Origin: Paracentrotus lividus
Taxonomy: Eukaryota > Echinodermata > Echinoidea > Camarodonta > Echinidae
Length of the DNA stretch: 64,000 nucleotides
Reading direction: 5' to 3'
Assembly (NCBI GenBank): GCA_940671915.1
Contig: CALNVZ010003432.1
Span: forward strand, 13,941,426 to 14,005,425
The position numbers and the translations under genes were made by a program. Shown piece by piece: positions 1 to 13,200 of this stretch (position 1 is the first letter of the stretch; each line of letters opens with the position of its first letter). The notes beneath the pieces were generated by a model, which saw only the letters and a program-made list of their open reading frames with translations, did not search any database and was not told the DNA's origin.

Positions 1-2075
1 TTTGAAGCAGAGTTTTAAATACATTGAATTTGGTATCAAATTAAAGATAATAAAATTTCCTACGATTTGGTACTATTTTCAATAAGAATCTTGTTCAGTA
101 AAGGTAAAATTTTAAGCGTTAAACTTGATTTTTCTCATTTTTTTCAAAAAATATTTTTTTTATCTATTTCTTGTTTTATCTCGTGTAATAATCATGTCAA
201 GACCTGAAGCGCGAAACTTTTTAGAAATGTGCCCCAATGTATTGACAAGAGTATGTGAAAAAGAAAAAGTAATACCCTTTTCCAATAAAAAGATATAACG
301 CTATAAAGTTACAACTGCAATATACGGAAAAACGACGTTTTTGCCCCATTTATGTGGAAAGCCCATACATACACGTGTAATACCCTATTACAGTGCGCGC
401 ATGTGTATTGCACGGCGTGATCTAACAATTATTACAGGAATATGCAAGTTTCCATAAAGGTTAATAAAGAACCCTATGTTAGAATGGATTTCTCGACCAG
501 TTTGTTGTGAAGGGGGAGGGGATGGTGGGATGGGTCATGAACACGGGACCAATTTTGGGGGGCGGTAGATTTTAACATTATAATCTTATTTTTAATCAAA
601 TTAATGAAATTGTGCTTGTACAATATATCGGTTGTTATTTGGCGAATGGAAAAGGGCTGATTGCAGTCACAGTTACGTTTGTTGGGTTTTATTTTGCTAA
701 AGGTTACACTGATAATATACAAAAAGGTCCTGCACATGATTATCCAAACACATGAACAGTAGGCCTACATTATATAAAAGTGAAATGAACAATAATCCTA
801 TAACACAATAGACAAACAAAGTTAATGTGAGTAAACAATAAACAAGACGGTACAGATAATTCACATCCAACGAATAGAATTAAAAAAAACATCTGAGTTT
901 AATAGAGTTATAAATAATTTGTTTGCCTATTTGACAGAAAACCACGTACACCCAGGGGCCGCGGGGTCGGGGATGGGGCTGGGGGCTGCAGCCCCCACTT
1001 TTGTCATTAAACGTGTACAAAAACGCAAAAATGGCCATAGGGCTGCCTAGATTGGTGATTCTTAGCCTGTTCAGCCCCCCCCCCCCCACCAATTTCGGCT
1101 CAGCCCCTCCATTTTCAAAAACGCTCCCCGGGCCCTGCCCTCTCCCCCAGAAGATTTTCTTACAGGCTGTGATCAAACAGATTTTGGATTATACAATTTA
1201 TATTATAAGGGTAAATCTAACAACCTAATATTATGATGATTTAGCCTGGAGCACGTCACTTCATAGAGCTAATTATGTGATATTATATTATTCAATCATT
1301 CTGAGGGTTTGGAAATTCGGCCCACATGAATGGGTTGCAAAGCTAAAATAAGTTCCTTTTTTGAAGGAGGGGAAAGAAAGGTTAGACATAGAATTAGAAG
1401 ACCCCTTTGTCATATTTTTCTTTGAACAGGTTCACCATTATCATAATTAACCTGCATTACTGCAATTATGAGTCAAGTACATGAATTTAGCAATCGGGAT
1501 GTTGAGGATCAAATTTGAAAGTAGGGAGGGGCACAGGGGAAAGGCCAACACTTTTTCTGAAATGGGTACTTCCAGCAGTGGGTTAAAGAGCGAGTATTAA
1601 AAATGGAATAACTGGGAACCAGAACACAGAAATTTGTCTAAGAACATTTGGCTAGTCCATACCATGGCGATCAGTATTCATTACAGGCCTTTTTTGGGGC
1701 CTTCTGCCATCAAAGAGTCATCTGAATCAGCCATAGGGGTAAGGTTAGGGGCTCCTTTTTTCGAGGGGGGTGTCGGCCCACTGGCTCCCCATGGATTCCG
1801 TGACTGCATACCCCCCCCCTATCCGAGCCCTCTCAGGACCGACACTGTTGATTTCAATTGTCGACAACACACTTGAAATATATTTGTCTCTAGCATAGCA
1901 GCAGGCGGAAGTTTGTTTGATTCAACTATGATGCTTGTGACCTCTTAATACGAGGTTGAGGAAAATTTGGGGTTTGAAAATACATAAAAAATTGCTCTTT
2001 TTAGATTTTTACAATTTCACAAGGTTTTGTTCAGAAAAAAGGAGCACTATTAATTGAGAAAAAGGGGGCACTATA

Positions 2076-3122
2076 CAGTGTGTTCCTAAAAAAAGATAAT
2101 CGAAGTTCAAAGGTCTGTCATTTCAACAGTATATGGTTTATTTTTGTGATTTGTTTACTAAAATACTAAGTAACTCATCAGCTTTAATTTGAGACATTGC
2201 TTACGTCCAAACTGTAATGGGTCACATAGTTAGGGTCCTTTGAGGGCGATAGGTACAAAACCCATTTTTTCCAAGTTTTCCGTTTTTAGGGTATGAAACC
2301 AACTTTTTATAAAATTTTTGGTTTCATAGTTTTGGGGGTTTTGTCACACAAAGTTTCAATGAAATGCAATCTCATTTGTCAAAGGACCTATCTCACTGGC
2401 AATGAAATCGGTTCTCGATTATGCATGAGTCTCTGGAGTCTTGGAGAGGTCGCCGCGACGTCTCTTGATTCTGCAAGAAGTCGCGAGAAAAATCAAACAG
2501 ATGTCAAACATGTCAAATCTTTTAGTAGACTTCTTTAATACGTGAGCAAGTCTCTGTGACATCTTTGCGGACGGTTGCCGCGACGTCCCTTAAGTATCTT
2601 CGACGTCGCAGAGTCGTTGTTGGAACTTGCTAAGGATTAAAAGAAATCGAAAGGGCTAATAATTTTTTCTTGCTGGTGTCTTAAAGAAGTCTACTAAAAG
2701 ATTGAACATGTTTGACGTTTGTTCCATTTTCCCTCAGGAGACGTCACCAAGACGTCTCCACGACTCAAGAGACTCATAATTGCGAACCCCTCTCATTGCC
2801 ATTGAGATAGGTCCTTTGAGAAATTAAATTGCATTTCATTGAAACTTTGTGTGACAAAAGCCCCCAAAACTATTAAACAAAAAATTTATAAAAAGTTGGT
2901 TTCATACCCTGAAAACGAAAAACTTGGAAAAAATGGGTTTTGTACCTATCACCTTCATAGGACCCTAACTCTGTGACCCATTACATTTGGGACGTAAGCA
3001 ATGTCTCAAATTAAAGCTGATGAGTTACATAGTATTTTAGTAAACAAATCACAAAAATAAACCATATACTGTTGAAATGACTGACCTTTGAACTTCGATT
3101 ACCTTTTTTTAGGAACACACTG
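2076..3122. mobile_element. TA-flanked foldback MITE (Tc1/mariner-like termini)
   Basis: The ends are CAGTGTGTTCCTAAAAAAAG and its reverse complement. Each is flanked by TA (2,074-2,075 and 3,123-3,124), as expected for a Tc1/mariner-type target duplication. The arms are ~400-500 bp and the element is close to a full palindrome. The loop is rich in gagacgtc-like words. No transposase is seen, so it would be non-autonomous. Confidence 0.8.
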
Positions 3123-3490
3123 TATATTACTATTGAAAGAGGTACATTTGTTATGTTTGTGATGCCTGAAAAAGTGGGGTGCACTGATCAACCTGCCCCT
3201 CCCCAGTTTCGCTTGTAGGCACCCTACTTCAGCTGGTCTATCGAAACAATCCGAAGAATATACAACCAACCCATATAAGCTATTCACGAAAACCAGCGAT
3301 TTATCTTACCATTGTATACCAAACAGATTTTTTTATATTTCCAAATAATCTCCTTTTCAGGAAATCCCGTTTTTCACGAAAAAAGAGATTTCCTGAAGAA
3401 GGAGAATATTGGAAATATAAAATACTCTGTTACAAAAAAGATACATCGTAAATGTATGCAAAAATACACTTTTGGTCATAAAGCTTGGAT

Positions 3491-3636
<146 letters not shown>

Positions 3637-4649
3637 GCTTCAGCCACATCATTTTGCTCTGTTTGAAGTCTTATTTTTTTTACTCCCAAATCTGTTTGAT
3701 CACAGCCTGTAAGAAAAACTTCTATATAAAAATGCACATCCAATCAGGTACACATATTGGAAAGGGGGCAGGGGCCGGGAGCGTTTTTGAAAGTGGGAGG
3801 GCTTAGCCGAAATGGGGGGGGGGCTGAATAGGCTAAAAATCACAAATCTAGGCCATTTTCCGAGTTTTGTACACGTTTACCTACAAAAGTGGGGGTGCAG
3901 CCCACAGCCCCACCCCTGGCTCCGCGGCCCTTTGCGCCCCAAAATTGGTCCCTTGTTCATGACCCCCCCCCCTTATTCCATTCCCTTTCACAAAAGATTG
4001 GTCGAGAAGTCCATTCTTTTAACCTTTATGGAAACTTGCATTATCATGTTAGATCATGCCGTGCAATACACATGCGCGCACTGCAATAGGGTATTACACG
4101 TGTATGTATGGGCTTTCCACAAATGGGCAAAAACGTCGTTTTTCCCGTATTTGCAGTTGTAACTTTAAAGCGTTATATCTTTTTATTGGAAAAGGGTATT
4201 ACTTTTTCTTTTCACCATACTTCTGTTCATAGATTGACGGGCACATTCTGAAAAGTTTCGTGCTTTAGGTCTTGACAATAATAATTACACGAGGTAAAAA
4301 CAATAAATAGATAAAAATTTATTTTTTGAAAAAAATGAGAAAAATCAAGTTTAACGCTTAAAATTTTACCTTTACTGATATGAATTTTTATTGAAATAGT
4401 ACCAAATCGTAGGAAATTTTATTATCTTTAATTGATACCAAATTCAATGTATTTGAACTCTGCTTCAAACCACTTTTGTTCAGAATGCTAATTTTGTAAA
4501 AGGGGCGGCTATTTTGGACGCCCCCACCTGTAGGGACCCTCCTGCAGCTGATCTGAAGAGTAGTCCCGCCCTAGGGATGTTGGTTAGGGTCCATACAACC
4601 ATCCTAGATAGGACTACTTTTATATCTCGACATGTCAGGTCCACCCTAC

Positions 4650-4807
4650 TTGCTCCCTGGGTATCAATAATGGCTGACCAGGAACCGTATCCATAACAGC
4701 CAAGGACCCGTACAGCGTAGAGCTTGGCGGCTTTAGCCACACCGTATCTCTTTCCTGCGTTGTACCAGCGCAATGTGTACCATGTCCTTGGCAGTCACCA
4801 TCATTAC
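4650..4807 (-). CDS. Subtilase exon 5 (catalytic His)
   Basis: The acceptor ctatag precedes 4,807. The exon reads NDGDCQGHGTHCAGT, with His of HGTH the expected general base, and then YGVAKAAKLYAVRVLG in another frame. A one-base deletion near 4,757-4,763 explains the change of frame. The 3' boundary is uncertain; a GTAGGG donor near 4,640-4,650 is possible. Confidence 0.7.
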
Positions 4808-7800
4808 CTATAGCAAGTAATGGACATACATATTGAATTTAGTACAAACTAATTTACTATAAAACTCTACCGTTTTATATCTACCAAACTTGTACGTTTA
4901 TGACGCATTGGATATGAAAATTCGAACAAGGGAATTCATACTGTCCAAAGTTCCGGGTATTCATATAAATACTAAATTGTAATTCACGGCGATTGCGAAC
5001 CCCTTTCTCTGTATGAAATCAAATTATTTCCATTTCGCAGTGACGTCATAGCGATCTTGCGATTTTAAGCTAATTTGACATTTACTCCCAATTAAAAGCT
5101 CGTAATGGACAAAAATTTCGATTATAACGTTCCTTTTAATACGGGTTTTACCTCTCATAAGAGAATGTTGCATGTTCAAATGTCACAATCAGGGGCGTAG
5201 ACAGCGGGGGGGGGGGGGGGGATGGGGGGGGATGCATCCCCCAAACTGAAAAAGTGGGGGGGGGATGGCATGTCAAATCATCCCCCCACTTTTCACGGGT
5301 GATATGTATTTTTTTTAAGGCTGAATGGGCTTTGCACACTCCTTTTTCTTCCACGGAGCTCTAAAAATGTTCGCTCGCGCTTCGCGCTCGCATATTATTT
5401 ATCATTATGTTTATTATTATTTTAATATTATTTTATTATTATCATTAATAATCTAGATTAATTATTTCTAATCTATAATTATATATTTATTTATTATTTA
5501 GGCCAGGCCTATACTTATGTTATTATTTCCAGGGAAATTATTTTTGTTTTTCACCCTAGAGTTGTATTTCTATTAGTCTATTTACCCTATATGTTTATTT
5601 TAATTGTATTCATACTTATAATTGTATTTCAAAATAATAATATTTGCAGAGGTGTATTAGAGGTGTAGGCCTATGCAGCTCTCGGTGTATTTTGCAGAAT
5701 AACCCCTTTGTGGGTACGAAATCGGCTCAGGCCCCTAAATTGCTTCTTTTTTTTTTAGCTCGCGCTTCGCGCTCGCTTACAGGAAATGAAAAGTTGGCAC
5801 ATAAACCCTTCTGGTACGGCATGTTTGTTTAATTTCTTATTTTTATTATGCAAGCCTTGTATATTTGCTGAGGTAATTCGGCGCAACCCCAAAATCGGCC
5901 CTTTTTTGCCCCTTCTTTGTGTGTATAGATACAAAAAAAAACACTTCTCGTTTACCTCAAAATTTTCCGCTCGCACCTACGCGCTCGCCCTGGATATGTA
6001 TATTTGCTAAGGAAATTTGGCGCGCAACCCCCTAAATCGGCCCTTTTTTGGCCCTTCTATATGTGTAGGCCTATAGATTAAAAAAAAAACCCCTCTTGTT
6101 TGCCTCAAATTTTTCCGCTCGCCTGGAATCGTATATATTTGCTGAGGAAATTCGATACAACCCCCAATATCGGCCTTTCTTGCCCCTTCTTTGTGTGTAT
6201 AGATACAAGAAAAAACACAGGCGACTGGTTTACCTCAAAATTTTCCGCTCGCGCTTCGCGCTCGCCTGAAATTATATATGCTGAGGAAATTCGGCGCAAC
6301 CCCCCCCCCGCGACATTTTTTTGCCCCTTCTTTGTGTGTATAGATACAAAAAACACAGTTTCGTTTACCTCCAAATTTTGGGCAATATGAGTCTCTGGAC
6401 CACGAATCATCCCCCCCCCCCCACATTCGAGGACCTGTCTACGCCACTGGTCACAATTAATACAAACTGCCATTTGTTCAAAATATCGCATTGCAGCAAA
6501 TCGCACAGTGTGAGGCGGGCTTTAGGTATGACAAAATAACGTGATGGGAGAGTACTCAAAGAGAGGAAATGTGCAGAGCAAAATAGATCATGGAAAGAAA
6601 TGGAGTAGAGAAATTACAAAATAGATAACTGAAGTTTGAGAGACGAATTTGATCTTTGGTAATGACTATAAAAATTGATAAGAAGACGAAAGCTAACTTA
6701 CGATGGCGTAGTTCATGGCGTCATAGCTGAACTCAGCTCTTCCTTCAAAGTCTTCATGTGTAGTCCTGATCCCGGTGTCAAGCACGTACACGTTGACTCC
6801 ACTGCCGTTACCTTATAAGATTCAATTGGAGATTTTCTCAATTCCAAACACTGAAAAATTGGACATGTTTGGGCTCATTATGTCAGAAATGCACAATTTT
6901 CCCGGAAAGCCCTTTCATCGGATGCAGAGGGTGCATTTTTTTTTCTTCAGAAACACAGGAGAAAGGTGACCAAACTCGTGCCAAAGAGCCATATCAAAAC
7001 GCTATTGGCATGATTTAAAAAGAAGGATTGTAAGTTGTACGAAAAAAAAAAAAAAAAAAAAAAAAATCGTGGATGCTCCCACAGGAAGGTGCCACTTAAA
7101 TTTTAAAATCGATTTTAAATATTGATGAAACACCCCCAGGTGTCTAAATTGTCACGTAATTTTGCGTTTTTTGCTGTATTTCGGTTCAGCATTTTTGTTC
7201 GCTATATGTGCTGTCGTTATTTAGTATCGAGTATTATTGCATAAAACAGTCACGAAGAGACTTCTCCAAAGCTTTGTTACATGTTTTAAACTTACCGATA
7301 GGGGTGAAGCTGTCATCAAGAGGTAGGTTCCTCTGGTTGATTCTGTCCAGCCCCCAAGTCTCCGAAGCATATGCGAGACCATCTTCTTCCACATAGCTCA
7401 CCGATGGATGGGCACGCACCTGTTGTATGGGGAATGACAATTGGAAACGAAGAGAAAGAGAAATATTAATTTCTTATACTAGATTTCTTTTAAAAATATT
7501 TAAATTATTTATCTTGTCTTAACGCATAGTAGATCTATTGCATTTTGATTAAACATAGATGTAAATTCAAAACTATTCTCAATTTGGGAAATCTAAAGAT
7601 CAGCATGACTCCTTTGAGCAAATTACCTTATATCATATATGTATAACATGAAAAATACACCCATAGTCTTATTTTTCATTTAAGAGCTACACAGATATAG
7701 CAAAGGTCTCCCACCATTTGCCCATGTAAGTGTATGTAGCATTGCAGTAATATTGTGTGTCAGCATTTATTTCCAAACCAGGAAAAAAATCACAAGCATC

Positions 7801-8469
7801 ACGTACATTAATAAATGATAACTTACCACTTCTAATGCTTCCTTGGACAATGATATTGCAAATCCGTTCAGTACTTTGGTGTATTCTTTGATCGGGTTGT
7901 TAAAAGCTACTCGTTTCAGGGTCGATTCGTCCCGAATAGACAGAAGAACAGACTGAAGTGACGCATCTTTCTGCCACATAACAAATCCAGCACAAATATT
8001 AATAATTATAATAACGTGAATGCTGTATGTCATTTTTTTATACGAACAAACATCCTTGAAAAGAAGAAGAAAATAATTTTTCAAAAAAGTATTATCTTAC
8101 TTAAATATAATAGAAACCAATCTTATTTTGTTTGTTTTAATAGCATTTTAAGTGTTTTATTCACACTTTAGGTGATGTACATTATGAACCACATTAGAAA
8201 TAACTTGTTAACGAACAGTTTTATGTTAGAATTAAACTACTAACAAAACATTCATTTCCCACTTTTCGTTTTAATCAACGGTCCTGGTCACTTTTATTTT
8301 TCCAAAGTAGAAAGTTAAATGTTTTCGTTTAATAACCTTCAGGACCACAATATATTGTTCCTTGATGGCCTCGTTAGTTCTGAATAAAAGGAGCTCGACT
8401 GGCGACCAACCCGATACCAAGACACCACACAAGACCAATAAGACCACACCCCTTCATTGCTGACGTCAT
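4650..8469 (-). CDS. Secreted subtilisin-like serine protease (S8, proteinase K-type), 5' part, frameshifted
   Basis: Five exons on the minus strand (8,469-8,337; 7,970-7,827; 7,419-7,296; 6,811-6,702; 4,807-~4,650) read as an S8A protease with I9 propeptide. In order: signal peptide MTSAMKGCGLIGLVWCLGIG; propeptide start EAIKEQYIVVLK; propeptide end HPSVSYVEEDG; mature start WGLDRINQRNLPL; Asp motif VYVLDTGIRTTHEDF; His motif QGHGTHCAGT; and YGVAKAAKLYAVRVLG. The family hydrolyses proteins after secretion and removal of the propeptide. The catalytic Ser exon is not in the window and would lie further left. Exon 1 needs removal of one base, exon 5 needs one added base, and the exon 4/5 phases disagree. 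It is therefore a pseudogene or a gene hit by sequence errors. A 1.26-kb hAT-like element lies in the exon 4-5 intron. Confidence 0.8.
5190..6449. mobile_element. Non-autonomous hAT-like element with 8-bp target duplication
   Basis: Termini are CAGGGGCGTAGACAG and CTGTCTACGCCACTG (inverted, one mismatch). The element is flanked on both sides by GTCACAAT (5,182-5,189 and 6,450-6,457). An 8-bp duplication plus a CAG-G-G-type end is the hAT signature. No transposase is present. The interior contains ctcgcgcttcgcgctcgc words and a tandem array. It lies in the intron between subtilase exons 5 and 4. Confidence 0.85.
5870..6385. repeat. Tandem array, ~136-bp unit, nearly four copies
   Basis: Units start near 5,880, 6,019, 6,155 and 6,293. 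Each has a gcgcaacccc block, atcggccctttttt, a ccccttctttgtgtgtatag block, tttacctcaaaattttccgctcgc and an exit through gctgaggaaattcg. The array forms the core of the hAT-like element. Confidence 0.8.
6702..6811 (-). CDS. Subtilase exon 4 (catalytic Asp)
   Basis: The acceptor cttataag lies before 6,811 and the donor GTAAGT after 6,702. The exon encodes GNGSGVNVYVLDTG, with D of VLDTG the catalytic aspartate, then RTTHEDFEGRAEFSYDAMN. It enters in phase 1, matching exon 3. Confidence 0.85.
7296..7419 (-). CDS. Subtilase exon 3 (end of I9 propeptide, start of catalytic domain)
   Basis: The acceptor caacag lies before 7,419 and the donor G|GTAAGT at 7,296/7,295. The 124-nt exon enters in phase 0, leaves in phase 1, and reads VRAHPSVSYVEEDG then ETWGLDRINQRNLPL. 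These are diagnostic of proteinase K/aqualysin-like S8 enzymes. Confidence 0.88.
7827..7970 (-). CDS. Subtilase exon 2 (I9 inhibitor propeptide)
   Basis: 144 nt, phase 0 to phase 0, acceptor atgtggcag and donor GTAAGT. It encodes KDASLQSVLLSIRDE through LNGFAISLSKEALEV, the middle of an I9 propeptide, which folds the enzyme and blocks it until cleavage. Confidence 0.82.
8337..8469 (-). CDS. Subtilase exon 1 (signal peptide), one-base frameshift
   Basis: The ATG at 8,469 gives MTSAMKGCGLIGLVWCLGIG followed by LVASRAPF, a clear secretion signal. The next residues fit only after dropping one base in the ccttttattcag stretch, giving FRTNEAIKEQYIVVLK and then donor GTTATT. The exon is 133 nt; without the extra base it would be 132 nt and in frame with exon 2. 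Confidence 0.75.
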
Positions 8470-8504
8470 GGTGAGACTAAGGTAAATAAGAAATATAATT
8501 TACT

Positions 8505-8532
8505 ATATTGAATTGAATTGAATTGAATTTAT
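8505..8532. repeat. (ATTGA)n tail
   Basis: Five or so ATTGA units followed by tttattagac. The pattern resembles the 3' microsatellite tail of a LINE or SINE, but no element body is recognisable. Confidence 0.5.
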
Positions 8533-8929
8533 TAGACTTCACCAGTAAAATGTATATTTGTCAACATTTTGTCAACTATTTGTTTACTTATCCTGAAAAT
8601 AAAAAAATCTTATATATATAATCAAAGTATAAAAAAGAAGAAAATTTGTTGAGCGCCCATTACACTAAAGTTCAAAGTTCACTTGATCCAGCTTTTTTGC
8701 CTGTCCAGAACAATAGAACATGATAGCACAGTATATGGGACGAATATTAAACTTAAAACGTTATTGCCTCACATTATCATACCAAATACAAAAGTAAACA
8801 TCATTTTCATGATTATGATCATAAATGACGTAATTTGACAATACTTGGGTCATGAAGACGCGCATTTAATGTTTAAATCATTCTTCCCTGCCGAAAAAAA
8901 AAAACAAAAAAAAAAACAACACATTGTCC

Positions 8930-9135
8930 CACATTGTTACACAGTGCGTTCACATTGTGCCGTACTGTTTCCAGTGCCGACACCGTGAAAATGGGCCAAA
9001 GTCACACAGTCGAATCTGTGAACACATTGTCTGAGTCCTTCACAATGTGACGACTATGTGGATTTAGCTCGTTTTCACAGTGTTTCCTCAGTTTTGACAC
9101 ACTGTGATTTTCTCTGTGTTTCCCCCGCAGGGTTC
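8930..9135 (+). repeat. CACAGTGT-rich interspersed repeat, copy A
   Basis: The sequence aligns in the same orientation with 20,895-21,110, including gttcacattgtgccgta, gtgaaaatgggccaaa and the central cacaatgtgacgactatgtg segment. The words are self-complementary (CACTGTG). Probably a MITE; the ends are not sharp. It lies upstream of subtilase exon 1. Confidence 0.65.
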
Positions 9136-9846
9136 TTACGTCAAATCGTTATTATACCTGCAACCCCAAATATTGCAACTGATCTGAATATACATTTTTA
9201 TATTTTACCTTTTTTTGAGAGAGAGAGAGATTTCAGTTTATTCATTATTATTTTTTTCTTTCATAAGACCGTTCCGATTTTCCAATCTTTTTCTTTTCTT
9301 TCTTTTTTTAAACAAGAAGTTTATACTTTAAAGCATTATCATTCTATCTATTACAGTTTACAGAATCGCACGGTTTAATGCACTTGTTCTTTTTTGTGTG
9401 TATAGGCTCTATTTTGTGAATCAGACGAAACGCAAATGAATAGACAAATTTAAATTTGTTATACTTACGAAATTTCCGAAGAGTAGAACAAATCTATTTA
9501 TCACAGGATATAGGCTTTTCAAAGCCTACTTAAGAATGTAGACTACAGTCCTCTGGTTACTGCAGAAAACGTACGGACTTATGATGTATTGCCATGTAGA
9601 GATCAAGATTCCATAATCCAAAGTGTGCACATCGATCAGTCTCTATTATTTAACACAGCAAACCATTTATCAACAATCTTACACGGAGATAAAATTAGGC
9701 AATTAGAATATTAATGGTATTGTTTGGATAAAGTAAAAAAGAATCTCTGGGAGGCATGAAAGCAAATTGAAGTCAATTGATTTGTTTTTGTTTGTCATTT
9801 TTTTAAAAGTATAGTTTACTAACAGATGTAATACATTCTGCATTAA

Positions 9847-10265
9847 AGGGATACAGTAACTTTAAAACAAGAGCAATTAGATCAAGATGAATAAAAATTA
9901 TATTGCTCTAATAGTTAAAACAAACTACTGAAAATTTCAGATCAAATGGAAGTCATTTACTACCACAAAAACAGTGTAACAGCCAAACGCGAGTGAATTT
10001 TCAACCCCTTTGCAGCAAACCCTCCAGCCCGCTACGGGTCGGGGACACGACAGGAAGTGGGGTCTTTGAAAGCACATGGCAATTTGTTTCCACCACGAGA
10101 TGTTTACTAAATTGAGTATGAAATCATTGATATCTCGAAAGTAAGCAAGCAATTAACTTGTAATTTTGAAGAGATACCAGACTGACCTATAAGTTTATAA
10201 TTATGTTGACAAATGAGCTAAATCAAGAAATTGTATTTGAATATCATTCAATGTTACTGCATCCT
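9847..10265 (+). mobile_element. TTAA-flanked MITE, family T, copy 1
   Basis: Starts AGGGATACAGTAAC and ends GTTACTGCATCCT, with TTAA on both sides (9,843-9,846 and 10,266-10,269). Two other copies lie at 26,588-26,976 (cut short) and 46,442-46,878 (complete). TTAA duplication is typical of piggyBac-type insertion. No transposase. Confidence 0.8.
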
Positions 10266-13200
10266 TTAAAAAGGGAACCTTTTTTCAAGAAACCGATCAT
10301 GATTTTGTTAATCCTAGGCTTAGGAAATGTTACACTTTACAAGTGCAAAGGTGCGTGCGTTAATAGATTTTTTTTTTACAGCGTGAAAAAAAAGAAAAAA
10401 AAAAGAAGAAACATCAACAACAACGGAGAAGCCATTTAAAATGACTGTAGGTTTGATTTCTTGTACAAAATTATTGGCGGAATAATGAATATAAAATAAA
10501 GTTGATCAGACCGACGAACATGTATTCATAACTTTTGTTTGTCGTATTGTTTAATGTACATTTGTAAGTGGCATAATTCGTAAGTAATTATTACTATATT
10601 ATTTGAATAATTTTGAGTTGTGACACGATAGACGTAGTAAAGTTGTCTTTGACTTTTTCAGTTCTAACAAGATACAAATCAAGAAAGTGCAATCATCGTA
10701 TTACAGTGTAAGCCAGGTGAGTTTTGTACAATAACTTTTGAATAAATTAAGATTACTACTAAAATATATTTCTTTGTCATATATCCATGAAAGTAAAGTA
10801 CAATATTTACATAACATAAAAGATATGCTTGTAAAATGTGGACTCCCTATGGAAGCTATACTGCAACCTGAACGTAAGACCCTTTACGATAAGAACATAG
10901 CGGGCGTTAGTTAGATTTCAAACAAACCGCAATATCAATACAACCCTTCTTCATATTTTTTTAATGTGGGTGTGCAATAGTAGTGGTATCTGTGCATCTG
11001 ATGATGATCTTAATCACAGTAATGCTACAGTCACACAGACACTTACGTTGAGTTACGTCCGGTTGCGTCCAAAAATTATTTTCTTTTCTGCGGATCCCCA
11101 CGGATGCCTACCCGTCATAGTCAGCAATGGAAATATTGATAATTTTGTCCATCCAGTAAAACAAAGAAATACATAAGAAATGATAGAATAGAAGATGAAA
11201 TGAGATTAAAACAACACAAACGTATCTATAGGTAAGTGTCTGTGTGACTGCAGCATTACAGAAGTAAAAACTATTTATATGGAAAAGTTCATTGAAATAA
11301 GTTCCATTTACAACTATGCTGCACTTTTGTCAAGCAAAATTCTGTCTTTTGTTCTCACGGCGTCGTGCTTGTTTGACGCATTGAAAAATCACGTATCAAG
11401 GAAACTGAGAGAACACTTATTCACCATTTAACATTTATTCAAATGTAAGCAAAACGAATGTCTTTCCTATTTGACTTTGAAACGCTACTGACTAAAGAGC
11501 TATCTTTAAGCTTAGGGTGCACTTGAAAATAGTTTTGCCAAAACATCGCCCAACTTTTTAAGTTAACCAAAGCTTTATTGGTTAAATTTGCCCAACTTTA
11601 TCCAACTCTACGCATATGAAGTAATAATTGCTCAGAATTGGGTGATATAATTGTCCAGAATTGGGTAATAATTGTCCAGAATTATGGGTTTTTAAACCAA
11701 CAGAAATATAACCCAATTAGAATCCATTAAATTTATCCAACATTTAGAGTGTGTAGCATTTGGTGTGTAGAGTCTTACAGAAACTTAAACAATCTTAAAA
11801 CTTTTTGCAGCACGCCGAGAATGAAATACCACGAAGTTCCCTCCTGTCAATGCGACAATAAAATTACTTTCTTACAAATGTTCATATAATAACTTATATC
11901 ATTTATTTCAAATATAATTATGTAGATAGCAGGAAGATTTATATATTTCATAAACATAAAATTTAATAACAGTTTTCGGTATTTCATAGCTAGAGCAAAG
12001 CACAAGTCGGACATTCCCCCCCCCCGTTCAAGCACAGTGGCATATCTTGTCGAGTCCCTGAGCGTTGTATATTTATTTATTTATTTATTTATTTTCAGTT
12101 TTATTTATTCAGGGTGGCCTTTTCAGTTTCATGAACTGCTGTCCATGACGTCCCTGATCATAAAAACAATATATACAATATTTACAGAGATACATGGTTC
12201 AAAACAATACCAGATACAAGATATTTGAAAATACAGCCTGGGAAACAATTATTAGACCAAATCATATAAAGTACCCACATGATTTGGTCCAACAATCATT
12301 TCCCAAACTGTATAAATACAGTTATAGAATAGTATTGATTATAGAGAGAACCTTAATCATTATTATAAAAAGAGGAAATAATACTGCAAGAACTCTAAAA
12401 TAGTATAAAATGGTAAAGAAAATGAGTTCACCGTAATAAAATAAATGACATTCATTTATATATAGTCTGTTGACGATATTATCATGCGCGTATTCTGAGC
12501 GGGTCCACGGGGGCCGGGCCCCGCGGGTAGGCCAGCAAGGGGTCGCCAAATTGACCATGGGGCGCAAAATTGACCTTAAATTTAGGGGCGCCATATTGAT
12601 CTCAAACTAACTGATAAAAAAAAAAGAAGAAAATGGGAGAAAAAAATTGACCGACTCAACCCTACCCCTATATGACTGATATACGCTCGGCAAGCGTGAT
12701 GTGAAAAAATTTGAATGTACCTTTTTGCTCGCCCGGTATGACAGGAACAAAATTGGGTCTACAAGCGAGGGCGCGAAAATAACATTGGGCCCCCCGGGGT
12801 GAAAAGTCCTAAATACGCGCCTGATTATGAAGGCGAAAATGATGCCGTGTGAAGCTAGCCAGACGACCTAGCAAACGGAATTTCACTCGATATCGACTTC
12901 GGACTCTAAAAGCGGCAGAAACATTGACAAGAGTCTAAATAGGGCTAAAGAGCCTTACCCTCTATTTGTTATTTCTTTATTTTTGAGAAACACATATAGA
13001 ACTGAAACTTTCTCTTATGTTTTTTGAGAAAATTGCCGTCTGCGTTACCTCTTTTTACAAAATTTACTTATGCGCCCCTCTGGATCCACCGCTGCAAAAA
13101 AAATTAATATATTATTTCTTCTTTATTGCAAATCCCTTGTTATCATAACAATGATTTATTGCATGGTAACTCCAGGCCTACTGATTTATACACCGTGCAC

